Shown: positions 46,022-54,382, counted from the stretch's first letter. The stretch: DNA of 60,167 nt from an uncultured Clostridia bacterium (GCA_947628735.1 CANRAY010000006.1:1-60167); one strand, 5' to 3'. Translations and numbers: made by a program. The notes: generated by a model from the sequence alone, not told the origin.

Positions 46022-46147
46022 ATTGTATTCTTCCAGATTATATATGAAGAATGATAAGAAAGATATAAAACCATATAAAAACCACTTGAAAAAAACATTC
46101 TGTTCACAAAACTAATATAAAATCATCCTATCAGGGAGGAAGAATGT

Positions 46148-46798
46148 ATGAATGAAGTAAAAATTGTGAACAAAGAAAATCTTTTAATTGATGTAGAAGA
46201 AAAGAGTTTTCTATTGATTATGGATATATATCAGAGTGCTCTAATGCAGATTTATAAAAATTTAATATGCTTACAAGAGGAAAAACCAGAATTAATTTAT
46301 CATGTTACAAAGAGAATTAAGACACCAGAAAGCATTATAAAAAAGATGAAAAAGAAAAATTATGAACTAAATTATATTAATCTTATAGAAAATATAGAAG
46401 ATATTGCAGGAATAAGGATAGTTTGTCCGGTAAAAGAAGATATTAAAACAGTTGTTAGGCATATTAGACGAATGAATTCTATAAATGTCCTGAAGGAAAA
46501 GGATTATATCAGTAAACCTAAGAAAAGTGGATATTCAGCATATCATTTGATTGTCGAAACACCTATTAATTTTGAAAATAAGCAATTAGTGGTAAAAGTG
46601 GAGATTCAAATTAGAACAATGGCAATGGACTTTTGGGCAACAAATGAACATGATATAAGATACAAAACAAAAGAAAAAGTATCTGTTATAGATTCAAAAA
46701 GGCTATCTTTATATGCAAAGATTATTAACCAGTTAGATGATGGAATTATGAGAATACGAAGAAGACAAAAATTAAGAACAATGATCTCTTCTTCATAA
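46148..46798 (+). CDS. Small alarmone synthetase (RelQ/YjbM-like)
   Basis: Protein of 216 residues with a stand-alone RelA/SpoT synthetase domain making (p)ppGpp. KRIKTPESIIKKMKKK, NIEDIAGIRIVCPVKED, KPKKSGYSAYHLIVE and VEIQIRTMAMDFWATNEHDI contain the ATP/GTP sites. No hydrolase or regulatory domain. AGGGAGGAAG precedes ATG 46148. Confidence 0.92.
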   Translation: MNEVKIVNKENLLIDVEEKSFLLIMDIYQSALMQIYKNLICLQEEKPELIYHVTKRIKTPESIIKKMKKKNYELNYINLIENIEDIAGIRIVCPVKEDIKTVVRHIRRMNSINVLKEKDYISKPKKSGYSAYHLIVETPINFENKQLVVKVEIQIRTMAMDFWATNEHDIRYKTKEKVSVIDSKRLSLYAKIINQLDDGIMRIRRRQKLRTMISSS

Positions 46799-46829
46799 GT
46801 ATTTTGACATTAATAAAATATTTATATTA

Positions 46830-46864
46830 AAAGGCAGGTAATTAATTGATAATTACTTGCCTTT
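46830..46864 (+). terminator. Terminator after alarmone synthetase gene
   Basis: Perfect 14-base arms 46830-46843 and 46851-46864. Confidence 0.8.
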
Positions 46865-46911
46865 ATTGTATAATGGACTTGAAAAATTTTAGTAAGTTTG
46901 GAAAGATATAA

Positions 46912-47952
46912 ATGAGTATTGAAGAGGAAATATTTAAAAGAAGCAAAGTAAATTTTAATAAACTTCAACAATATGGGTTTGAAGAAAAGAATAAGAAATA
47001 TTTTTATTCTAAGAATATTGCTGATGATGAATTTGTACTAAACGTAGAGATAGATCAATTAGGTGATGTAAAGGCAAAAGTAATAGATTCTTTTGGTGAT
47101 GAATATACTAATTTTCGTATTGAAGATAGTACAGGTTCTTTTGTAGGAAAAATAAGAAGTGAATTTGAAGAAGTTTTGCTAGATATAAAAAATCGTTGCT
47201 TTGAACAAGCAGTATTCTTATTTGAGCAATCAAATAGAATTACAAATTTAATTAAAGAAAAGTATGGTGATGAACCAGAGATGGAATGGGAAAGTTCACC
47301 AGGTTTTGGCGTTTTTAGAAATCAAAACAGTAAAAAATGGTATGGACTTATTATGAATATTGATAAAAGTAAGATTGATCCAAAACTTAGTGGAGAAGTG
47401 GAAGTTATTAATATTAAACTTGAACCAAATGAAATTTTAGATTTACTAAAAAAGGATGGATTTTATCCGGCATACCATATGAATAAAAAATCATGGATTA
47501 CTATTCTTTTAGATGATACAGTTTCTGACAAGGTAATTATGGAGCTTGTTAATAAAAGTTATTCTTATACAGTTACAAATAAAAATAATGAATGGATTAT
47601 ACCTGCAAATCCAAAATATTTTGATATAGAAAAAGCACTTGCAGAAAGAAATATTTTAAATTGGAAGCAAAGTACAGACATTCAAGTAAATGATATAGTA
47701 TATTTGTATGTAGCACAACCTTATTCATCTATTATGTATAAATTTAAAGTTTTAGAAGTTAATATTCCTTATCAATATAAAAATGAAAAACTAAAAATAA
47801 AGAAAGTAATGAAGATCGAATTAATAAAAAAATATGTTAAGGGTAAATACTCATTTGAAAAGTTGAAAGAATATGGTATTAATGCAGTAAGAGGACCAAG
47901 ATATATGCCATTAAATTTAAGTCAATATATTAATCAAAATGAAGATATATAA
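46912..47952 (+). CDS. MmcQ/YjbR-family protein with N-terminal module and C-terminal EVE/PUA-like domain
   Basis: Protein of 346 residues in three parts. Residues 1-95 are an N-terminal module of unknown role. Residues 105-225 are the YjbR fold (EPEMEWESSPGFGVFRNQNS, WYGLIMNIDK, DGFYPAYHMNKKSWITILLD). Residues 230-345 resemble an EVE/PUA-type nucleic-acid reader (WIIPANPKYFDIEKA, DIVYLYVAQPYSSIMYKFKV, GPRYMPLNLSQYI). EVE domains bind modified bases in other systems; that this one does is inference. Confidence 0.8.
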   Translation: MSIEEEIFKRSKVNFNKLQQYGFEEKNKKYFYSKNIADDEFVLNVEIDQLGDVKAKVIDSFGDEYTNFRIEDSTGSFVGKIRSEFEEVLLDIKNRCFEQAVFLFEQSNRITNLIKEKYGDEPEMEWESSPGFGVFRNQNSKKWYGLIMNIDKSKIDPKLSGEVEVINIKLEPNEILDLLKKDGFYPAYHMNKKSWITILLDDTVSDKVIMELVNKSYSYTVTNKNNEWIIPANPKYFDIEKALAERNILNWKQSTDIQVNDIVYLYVAQPYSSIMYKFKVLEVNIPYQYKNEKLKIKKVMKIELIKKYVKGKYSFEKLKEYGINAVRGPRYMPLNLSQYINQNEDI

Positions 47953-47966
47953 AAGGAGAAAGATAA

Positions 47967-48416
47967 GTGGAAGAGTATATTGATATAATTAGACTCATTT
48001 ATGGAAATGCAAATGAGGAAGCATTACAATTTGGAATAAAATTTGCAGAAGTAGTTCTAGTAATAATTGGAAGCATAATAGGAATTATTATTATTATATC
48101 TATGTGGAAAATTTTTAAAAAAGCAGGACAGAAACCATGGAAATGCTTTATTCCAATTTATAATATGATTGTTTTTTATAAAATATCAGGAATGTCACCA
48201 ATTTTCTTGTTATCTTTTATTTTACTTTTAATTCCTCAAACAAATTTTATAGGATTTATTATATGGAATATTGTTGATGCAACACAGAAGTCTTTGTTAG
48301 CAAGAAAATTTGGTAAATCTGTAGGTTTTATTATAGGCTTGATATTGTTTGATTTTATTTTTTATCCAATATTAGCTTTTGGTAAGTCTGAATATAAAAA
48401 AGTTAATGTTGAATAA
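47967..48416 (+). CDS. DUF5684 membrane protein
   Basis: GTG 47967 follows AAAAGGAG. The 149 residues have four hydrophobic segments and the DUF5684 pattern MWKIFKKAGQKPWKCFIPIY, AFGKSEYKK. Function unknown. Confidence 0.8.
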   Translation: MEEYIDIIRLIYGNANEEALQFGIKFAEVVLVIIGSIIGIIIIISMWKIFKKAGQKPWKCFIPIYNMIVFYKISGMSPIFLLSFILLLIPQTNFIGFIIWNIVDATQKSLLARKFGKSVGFIIGLILFDFIFYPILAFGKSEYKKVNVE

Positions 48417-48449
48417 TTTTATAAACCAAAGAAAAAAGAGGGAGTGTTT

Positions 48450-49196
48450 ATGAGTAAAAAGGATGATTGGAAAGAACTAGAGATATGGAATGAGTCTAGG
48501 ATAGAAACTGAAAAAGAAAAGTATGGATATAATCAAAATGACGAGGAAAAAGAACAGCAACGTAAGAGCGTTGATAAAATAGTGCAAGGAATGAAAATTA
48601 CAGGAAAAACCTTAAAGTTCTTTTTCTTTGTAATAGTTACTATAGTAATTGGAGTAGTTGCTTTGTTATTGTATATCAATATGTCTAATATGAATTTTAG
48701 AAAGAATATTGATGTTATAAAAACAATGGAAACAATGTATCAAATCGAAATAGAAACAATTTCTAAAAATGTGGATGAAGATGAAAATGAAACATATTAT
48801 TTACAATTAAAGAATAATCCAGAAATTCACTTTAATGCTACAAAAGGAAAATCAGGAATGAAAGAAGATTTCCTTGCTAGTTGTCATAAATATTATTTTG
48901 AACACTGGGATAGTCAAGATAAAAAATATTTTAAGATATTGGAAGAAGAAAAAGATGGCTTTTTATATTATGAAACATATATTGAAATTAATGATTATGA
49001 GGATATAGAACCTATGATGAAAATCATGAACGAATTTATGAATTTTAGTAGTGAAATATATTCTTCATGTGCTTGGAAAATTTATTTAAAGAATAATGAT
49101 CATTCAATATATCCATATTTAAGTACAAATACAACAAATGAAGAAGCAATAAATAATGCTAAAGAAGCATATAATAAATTTTTAAAATCAAAATAA
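48450..49196 (+). CDS. Single-pass membrane protein, unknown function
   Basis: Not recognised. AGAGGGAG places the start at ATG 48450 rather than GTG 48444. Residues 1-50 are charged and cytoplasmic, one membrane helix follows (about 53-75), then an extracytoplasmic domain of about 170 residues (METMYQIEIETISKNVDED, SCHKYYFEHWDSQDKKYF). Same-strand run with DUF5684 and HAD genes. Confidence 0.7.
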   Translation: MSKKDDWKELEIWNESRIETEKEKYGYNQNDEEKEQQRKSVDKIVQGMKITGKTLKFFFFVIVTIVIGVVALLLYINMSNMNFRKNIDVIKTMETMYQIEIETISKNVDEDENETYYLQLKNNPEIHFNATKGKSGMKEDFLASCHKYYFEHWDSQDKKYFKILEEEKDGFLYYETYIEINDYEDIEPMMKIMNEFMNFSSEIYSSCAWKIYLKNNDHSIYPYLSTNTTNEEAINNAKEAYNKFLKSK

Positions 49197-49219
49197 TTTG
49201 AATAAAAGGATGTTAAATT

Positions 49220-50068
49220 ATGATTAAACTAATTGCAAGTGATATAGATGGAACAATTGTAGGAATGGATAATACTGTTTGCTCAGATAATTTAAAAGCA
49301 ATGCAAGATATTTCAAATAGTAATATTAATTTTGTTGTTTCTACAGGAAAAACATATCCAATTATAAAACAAGAATGTTCGGAATTTAAAGCAGGATATG
49401 GTATTTTTGGTAATGGTAATCAAATTATTAATTTGAAAACAGGAGAGGAAATTTATAGGAAAGATTTGTCACCTGAAGATATTAGTATTTGTATAAAATT
49501 AGCTAGAAAACATAATTTACATATTCATTTATATACAGAAAATGAAATTATTACAGAAGAATTATTGTATATGGATTTGAGAAATTATAAAATTAAACAA
49601 CAGACTAATAACGGCTTAATTATTAATGTTGTAAGTAATATTGAAACATATTTAAAAGAAAATAAAAAACATATTTTAAAATTGGTTATTTCTAGTCAGA
49701 AAGATATTTCCTATTTAGCAAAAGAAATAGAAACATTATCTAATGTTAAGACATATCACATTCCGAAATATGGCAGATACAAAGATATTTTAATTAATAA
49801 AGAATATGAATATTTAGATATAGTACCAAAAGATACAAATAAAAATGAAGCGCTTAAAATATTGCAAAAGTATTTAGAAGTACGAGATGATGAAGTTCTT
49901 GCAATAGGAGATAATGTTAATGATATTGATATGATTAAAAATTCTGGCTTAGGAGTTGCTGTGGAAAATGCATATGATGAAATTAAAAAAGTAGCAAAAT
50001 ACACAACAACTAAAGATGTTGATCATCGGTGCTTTTGCAGAAGCAATATATAAATATATTAAGTTTTG
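49220..50068 (+). CDS. Cof-type HAD hydrolase; +1 shift at CGG 50027
   Basis: Cytoplasmic sugar-phosphate or nucleotide phosphatase of the Cof/HAD-IIB group: IASDIDGTIVGMDNT (nucleophile Asp), VVSTGKTYPII, KNEALKILQKYLEV and AIGDNVNDIDMIKNSGLGVA. The normal C-terminal end is GVAEAI-like. The first frame meets in-frame CGG at 50027 and stops at 50053 with DHRCFCRSNI. Skipping C50027 gives DVDH-G-AFAEAIYKYIKF ending at 50068, which matches the family end. No homopolymer is nearby, so this is one of the cleanest shift sites. Confidence 0.85.
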
Positions 50069-50086
50069 ATGTTAATAAATTAATAG

Positions 50087-50124
50087 AAAAAAATCAATGT
50101 TATGAAAAAATAGCATTGATTTTT
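50087..50124 (+). terminator. Terminator after HAD gene
   Basis: AAAAAATCAATG and CATTGATTTTTT arms around a 14-base loop. Confidence 0.85.
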
Positions 50125-50134
50125 TAATTTTGTA

Positions 50135-50173
50135 TTGACTTTTATATCTTAACTGTATATACTGTATATATAC
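50135..50173 (+). promoter_or_regulatory. Promoter of the GntR-ABC operon with overlapping operator
   Basis: TTGACT 50135-50140 and TATACT 50158-50163, spacer 17. The inverted repeat GTATATA-N5-TATATAC (50155-50173) covers the -10 element and likely binds the GntR protein encoded next (autoregulation). Confidence 0.78.
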
Positions 50174-50193
50174 AAAGAAAAGAGGAAAAAATT

Positions 50194-50568
50194 ATGGATA
50201 TTATTATTAGTAATTCAAGTAATACTCCAATATATGAACAAATTAAGGAACAAATTAAAAATAAAATTATATCTAATGAATTAAAGACAGGAGAATTGTT
50301 ACCATCAATTAGAACCTTAGCAAGAGATCTTAGAATTAGTGTTATTACTACTAAAAATGCGTATGAGGAATTAGAGAGAGAAGGATATGTAGAGACAATT
50401 CCTGCAAAAGGTACGTATGTTTCTAATAAAAATATAGAACTAATTAGAGAAGAACAACTGCAAAAGGTGGAACATTTAATTGACACTGCAGTATCTGTGG
50501 CGAAAATAAGTAATATTTCAAAGCAGGAAATTCAAGATATGGTAGATATTATATATGGGGAGGATTAA
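50194..50568 (+). CDS. GntR-family regulator, YtrA type
   Basis: Protein of 124 residues: winged helix (NTPIYEQIKEQIKNKIISNE, LLPSIRTLARDLRISVITTK, GYVETIPAKGTYVSN) and a short C-terminal helical part, the size of YtrA regulators that control ABC exporters. The stop is one base before the ABC gene. Confidence 0.9.
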   Translation: MDIIISNSSNTPIYEQIKEQIKNKIISNELKTGELLPSIRTLARDLRISVITTKNAYEELEREGYVETIPAKGTYVSNKNIELIREEQLQKVEHLIDTAVSVAKISNISKQEIQDMVDIIYGED

Positions 50569-50569
50569 T

Positions 50570-51427
50570 ATGAAAAATGCAATTGAGGTAAGGAAACTTT
50601 GCAAAAATTATAAAGGATTTCAATTAAAAGATGTAGACATTATACTACCAAAAGGAATGATTATGGGATTTATAGGAGAAAATGGAGCAGGAAAAACTAC
50701 AACAATTAAAGCAATGTTAAATATCATTCATACAGATGGTGGAGAAGTTAAAATTTTTGGAATGAATGTAAAAGAGAATGAGAAAAAAATTAAGGAGGAT
50801 ATCGGAGTTGTTTTAGATGATAGCTTTTTGTCAGAATATTTTAATGTAATAGATGTTAATCAGTTTATGAAGCATATGTATAATAACTGGGATGAAGAAT
50901 TATATTTTAAATATGTTGACCGATTTCAATTAGACAAAAAGAAAAAGGTAAAAGAATATTCAAGTGGAATGAAAATGAAATTAAAAATTGCAGTTGCTTT
51001 ATCACATCATCCAAAATTATTAATACTAGATGAACCAACCTCAGGATTAGATCCGGTAGCACGTAATGAAATTTTGGATATTTTTCAAGATTTTATTCAA
51101 GATGAAGAACATTCTATTTTTGTGTCAAGTCATATTACGTCAGATTTAGAGCATATTGCAGATTATATTACTTTTATAAATGATGGAAAAATTGTATTTA
51201 CAGAAACAAGAGATAAATTGTTGGAAACTTATGGAATTGTAAAATGTTCAGAAGAAGATTTTAAAAAGATTGATAAAAAGGATTTTATTAAATATAAAAA
51301 GAATCGTTATGAATATGAAATTTTGATAGATAATAAAGTAGAGTTTCAGAAAAAGTACCATGTAGAAATTATAGATAAACCAACAATAGAAAACATTATG
51401 CTAATTTATATAAAGGGGGAAAAATAA
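50570..51427 (+). CDS. ABC transporter ATP-binding protein
   Basis: GGGGAGG at 50557-50563 sets ATG 50570, giving 285 residues. Walker A GENGAGKTTT, signature EYSSGMKMKLKIAVAL, Walker B LLILDEPTSGLDP and switch His in VSSHITSD. BcrA/YtrB-type exporter ATPase, probably for an antimicrobial or envelope-active compound. Co-transcribed with GntR and permease. Confidence 0.94.
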   Translation: MKNAIEVRKLCKNYKGFQLKDVDIILPKGMIMGFIGENGAGKTTTIKAMLNIIHTDGGEVKIFGMNVKENEKKIKEDIGVVLDDSFLSEYFNVIDVNQFMKHMYNNWDEELYFKYVDRFQLDKKKKVKEYSSGMKMKLKIAVALSHHPKLLILDEPTSGLDPVARNEILDIFQDFIQDEEHSIFVSSHITSDLEHIADYITFINDGKIVFTETRDKLLETYGIVKCSEEDFKKIDKKDFIKYKKNRYEYEILIDNKVEFQKKYHVEIIDKPTIENIMLIYIKGEK

Positions 51428-51428
51428 A

Positions 51429-52091
51429 ATGAAAACAGTGGTAGGACTAATGGTTAAAGACTTTTTGAATATAAAATCATATAGAACAACTTTGATGTTT
51501 TTATTAATTTTATATGCTATTACAAGTTTTGCAAATGATAATATAGCTACATTTATTCCTATTTGTGTTCCTTTAATATTTGGAATGTTAGGAATTAGTA
51601 GTTTCAGTTATGACAGTATTGCAAAAGCAGATAAATATGTACTAACACTTCCAATTACTAAAAAAGATATGGTAAGAGCAAAATATTTATATGTTTTCAT
51701 TCTGACTGTTCTTGGAACTATTGTAGGAATTGTTTTGAGTATATTTTTACAAATTGTCAAAACAGGAGGCTTGACTAATATAGAAAGTATTATTGGAGCA
51801 TCAATAGGAGCTTTATTAGGAATGATGGTTCTTCAAATATTTGAAATTCCTGTTATGTATATTTTTGGAGCTGAAAAAGGTAGAATTATACAAATGGCTG
51901 CAATTGTATTGCTTATGTTTATAATATCAGGTATTTCCATTTTGGTAATGAAGGTATTTCAAATTTCATTAGAACAGTTTTTAGACATATTAATACATTA
52001 CGGTATAGCAATAATTACAGCAATGGTAGCTCTATTTTATATTATTTCTTATAAAATATCGTTAAATGTTTTTATTAAAAAGGAAGTATAG
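51429..52091 (+). CDS. ABC-2-type permease
   Basis: Protein of 220 residues with six membrane helices; FSYDSIAKADKYVLTLPITK, DMVRAKYLYVFILT is the ABC-2 permease pattern. AAAGGGGG precedes ATG 51429. Pairs with the ATPase before it. Confidence 0.85.
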   Translation: MKTVVGLMVKDFLNIKSYRTTLMFLLILYAITSFANDNIATFIPICVPLIFGMLGISSFSYDSIAKADKYVLTLPITKKDMVRAKYLYVFILTVLGTIVGIVLSIFLQIVKTGGLTNIESIIGASIGALLGMMVLQIFEIPVMYIFGAEKGRIIQMAAIVLLMFIISGISILVMKVFQISLEQFLDILIHYGIAIITAMVALFYIISYKISLNVFIKKEV

Positions 52092-52246
52092 TAAATTATT
52101 AATAAAATATTAATACTATCTTAATATTCAATTAAAAAGCAAATGGCTTTATTGTTAGTCATTTGGCTTGTATGATATTCTAAAAAAAGTGCGTCCTTTT
52201 TTCATTTTTTAGTTTTTTAAAATAAAAAAATGTTGTAAATAAAGTA

Positions 52247-52275
52247 TTGACATTAATAGTTAATATGAATATAAT
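52247..52275 (+). promoter_or_regulatory. Perfect-consensus sigma-A promoter
   Basis: TTGACA 52247-52252, 17-base spacer, TATAAT 52270-52275. The transcript begins near 52282, about 205 bases before the SGNH gene. Confidence 0.88.
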
Positions 52276-52312
52276 AAAATAAATTAAGAATACAAAGGAG
52301 AAATATCGAAAA

Positions 52313-52363
52313 ATGATAAGTGTTGAGACCTTTATGAGAGTACACACACATCTAATTTTATAG
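52313..52363 (+). CDS. 16-residue leader peptide candidate
   Basis: ATG 52313 to TAG 52361-52363 encodes MISVETFMRVHTHLIL, with AAAGGAG at 52294-52300 (spacing about 12). It lies between a perfect promoter and a terminator-like hairpin, the usual layout of translation-coupled attenuators. No known leader peptide recognised. Confidence 0.45.
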   Translation: MISVETFMRVHTHLIL

Positions 52364-52400
52364 AATTTAAAAAGGATAATATTCTTTTTATTTAATATAC

Positions 52401-52436
52401 AAAACGCAGACTATTGAAAAAATAGTCTGTCGTTTT
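52401..52436 (+). terminator. Attenuator/terminator hairpin before SGNH gene
   Basis: AAAACGCAGACTATT (52401-52415) pairs with AATAGTCTGTCGTTTT with small bulges; GATGTTTTT follows. Either ends a short RNA of about 160 bases or attenuates the gene downstream. Confidence 0.7.
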
Positions 52437-52486
52437 GATGTTTTTACAGACAAATAAAAAAATATAAAAAGGAGAGAATAATTTAT

Positions 52487-53905
52487 ATGCCAAAGAAAAA
52501 ATTGATAGAAAACATGAGCTCAGGTATTACATTAGTAGCTTTAGTTGTAACAATAATAATTTTAATTATATTAGCAACTATAAGTATTGGTGCAGTGCTA
52601 GGAGAAGATGGATTAATAGCACAAGCAGAATTAGCAGCAGAAAAAACAGAAGATTCGCAAAAAAATGAACAAAAGGTTATAAGTGAAGCGAAAGAACTAT
52701 TAAATAGAGAAAATAAACCAGAATTACCAGAAGTAGACATGACTACAACCATAGAATGTGTGGATAACGACAAAGACTTAGGAGAAAATCCAACATATAT
52801 CATGTCATGTAAAGATGAAAATACATTCAATGATGATATTTTTACAGTAAATAATTATAAAGTAGTAGACATATTCCGAGACGAAAGTCCCGGTGGAAAT
52901 CCCTTACCACTAGGATATTTTGCAGCTCAGAATAATAGAACTAGACAGCTGGCATTTGAATTTGATGTAGCATGTCAAAAATTTGAAATTGTGGGATGTG
53001 GAGGATTTAGGCTATCAGTATGGGATGAAAGCAAAAACAAATGGAAATATGTACAATCATCAACTGGAATCAATGAAGAAGGATGGGCATGGTATTTAGT
53101 AACATTTCCGGATGCAACAAAAAGAACAGTAAGAATAGAAGGAAGCGAATGTTTTGTTGGGTTAGCAGTCAAGAAAGAAGATGCAGGCAAAGTAACAAAA
53201 ACGACAAGACAACCTGGAAAGAGAGTACTATTTGTAGGAAATAGTTGGACAAATGGAACATTGGGAACACAAGTAGAAGGTATGAGCTCAAGATTGTATA
53301 ACTCATATGTAAATGTTTTATCAGATTCCCTAGGTGTTGAATGTATAAATAATGGGGTAGGTGCAACTGGCTATAGTGTACCTATTAATGGTAACGAAGA
53401 TGCATGGAAGGCAATCTGGTATCAAAATAGAATAAAACATATGGTGGAAGATGGATTAACCCCAGATATAATAATTGTTGGTGGAGCAGGTAATGATATA
53501 TTTTCAAGAGCAACTGAACCAGCAAGAGTTGCAGCTGAAGCTCAGAATTGTATAGATGAAGTAAAAGCCTTGAGACAAGAAACAGGTAAAGATATAAAAT
53601 TGATTATGATTGGAGTAGAAAAAGTAGCAGATGATGATATAAAAGAGGAGTTTAAAGCAAATGCTGAACCAATGAATAAATTACTCAGGGAAGTAGCACT
53701 AGAAAATAATATACCATTTATCGATTTTATAACAAACACATCAATTGCAAGTGATGGAACAACTATAACAAAAGGTGAAACACCATTTGTATTGGCTGAA
53801 TATATTGGAAATGATGGTTTGCATCCAACAATTCAAGGCCATCAGAAAATAGGTGTAAGGTTAGCAGAAGAAGTACAAGCTATATTAAAATATGAAAAAT
53901 GGTAA
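52487..53905 (+). CDS. Pilin-leader SGNH/GDSL hydrolase fusion
   Basis: Protein of 472 residues. The leader SSGITLVALVVTIIILIILA and GEDGLIAQAE match the adhesin family. A coiled segment follows, then a beta domain (about 85-235), then an SGNH hydrolase: Ser253 in FVGNSWTNGT (block I, GNSW in place of GDSL), Asn336 in GGAGND (block III), Asp443 and His446 in DGLHPT (block V). The N-terminal beta domain plus SGNH order occurs in carbohydrate esterases, so a surface deacetylase/esterase acting on glycans is likely. AAAGGAGAG precedes ATG 52487. Confidence 0.87.
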   Translation: MPKKKLIENMSSGITLVALVVTIIILIILATISIGAVLGEDGLIAQAELAAEKTEDSQKNEQKVISEAKELLNRENKPELPEVDMTTTIECVDNDKDLGENPTYIMSCKDENTFNDDIFTVNNYKVVDIFRDESPGGNPLPLGYFAAQNNRTRQLAFEFDVACQKFEIVGCGGFRLSVWDESKNKWKYVQSSTGINEEGWAWYLVTFPDATKRTVRIEGSECFVGLAVKKEDAGKVTKTTRQPGKRVLFVGNSWTNGTLGTQVEGMSSRLYNSYVNVLSDSLGVECINNGVGATGYSVPINGNEDAWKAIWYQNRIKHMVEDGLTPDIIIVGGAGNDIFSRATEPARVAAEAQNCIDEVKALRQETGKDIKLIMIGVEKVADDDIKEEFKANAEPMNKLLREVALENNIPFIDFITNTSIASDGTTITKGETPFVLAEYIGNDGLHPTIQGHQKIGVRLAEEVQAILKYEKW

Positions 53906-53921
53906 ATATAAATAAAAATGA

Positions 53922-53951
53922 GAGCGCCGTGGATGATCCTTGGCGCTTTTG
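53922..53951 (+). terminator. Terminator after SGNH gene
   Basis: AGCGCC 53922-53927 pairs with GGCGCT 53942-53947, extended by partial pairing inside, then TTTT. Confidence 0.8.
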
Positions 53952-54014
53952 ACAATATCTATTTCATAAAAGTGTCAAACTTCTGAGATGATAAAAAAAT
54001 GGGAGGATTGTAAA

Positions 54015-54380
54015 ATGAAGAAAAAAACCAAAACGATAATTATTATTGTAGTAGTTATTGCAGTTTTATTATATATTGGAGCAAGTATATTTTCAATTTG
54101 TAAATTTCGTGTATATAATCCTGTTTCTGCTTGTTTTGGAATGCTGGAAATATTATTTACCGATAAAGAGTATACAGTTGTACAAGAGTTTCCTTATAGA
54201 GTAGTATTTAGTAAAGTCAATACAAGTTGGGAGTTATTTGAAGAATATATGAATAAAAGAGGATTTGAATATGTACCAGGAAGCAATATGGCTTCAACTT
54301 ATACATATACAAATGGAACTGTTCAAGAAGTAATATCTCTTTCTATGAATGGATATTATGCAAAATGGATATGGAGGTAA
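54015..54380 (+). CDS. Membrane-anchored hypothetical protein
   Basis: Not recognised. GGGAGGA sets ATG 54015, 121 residues. One N-terminal helix (residues 6-28), then a small extracytoplasmic domain (CKFRVYNPVSACFGMLEILF, YMNKRGFEYVPGSNMAS). Its stop falls two bases before the MGMT start, so the pair is coupled. Confidence 0.65.
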   Translation: MKKKTKTIIIIVVVIAVLLYIGASIFSICKFRVYNPVSACFGMLEILFTDKEYTVVQEFPYRVVFSKVNTSWELFEEYMNKRGFEYVPGSNMASTYTYTNGTVQEVISLSMNGYYAKWIWR

Positions 54381-54382
54381 AT

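Larger units (their letters stand above)
52092..52486. other. Regulatory region before the pilin-leader SGNH gene
   Basis: 395 bases without a large gene. Holds a weak hairpin at 52138-52170 (AAGCAAATGGC and GTCATTTGGCTT), the consensus promoter 52247-52275, a 16-codon ORF 52313-52363 and the hairpin/terminator 52401-52436. Confidence 0.7.

Noticed and set aside
49220..50053. HAD gene as an ordinary intact ORF ending at 50053
   Set aside because: The last residues do not fit the family, while the +1 frame continues with a typical Cof-type end.
52282..52436. Known riboswitch in the leader of the SGNH gene
   Set aside because: I recognise no consensus of a described riboswitch class; the short ORF plus hairpin is reported instead.
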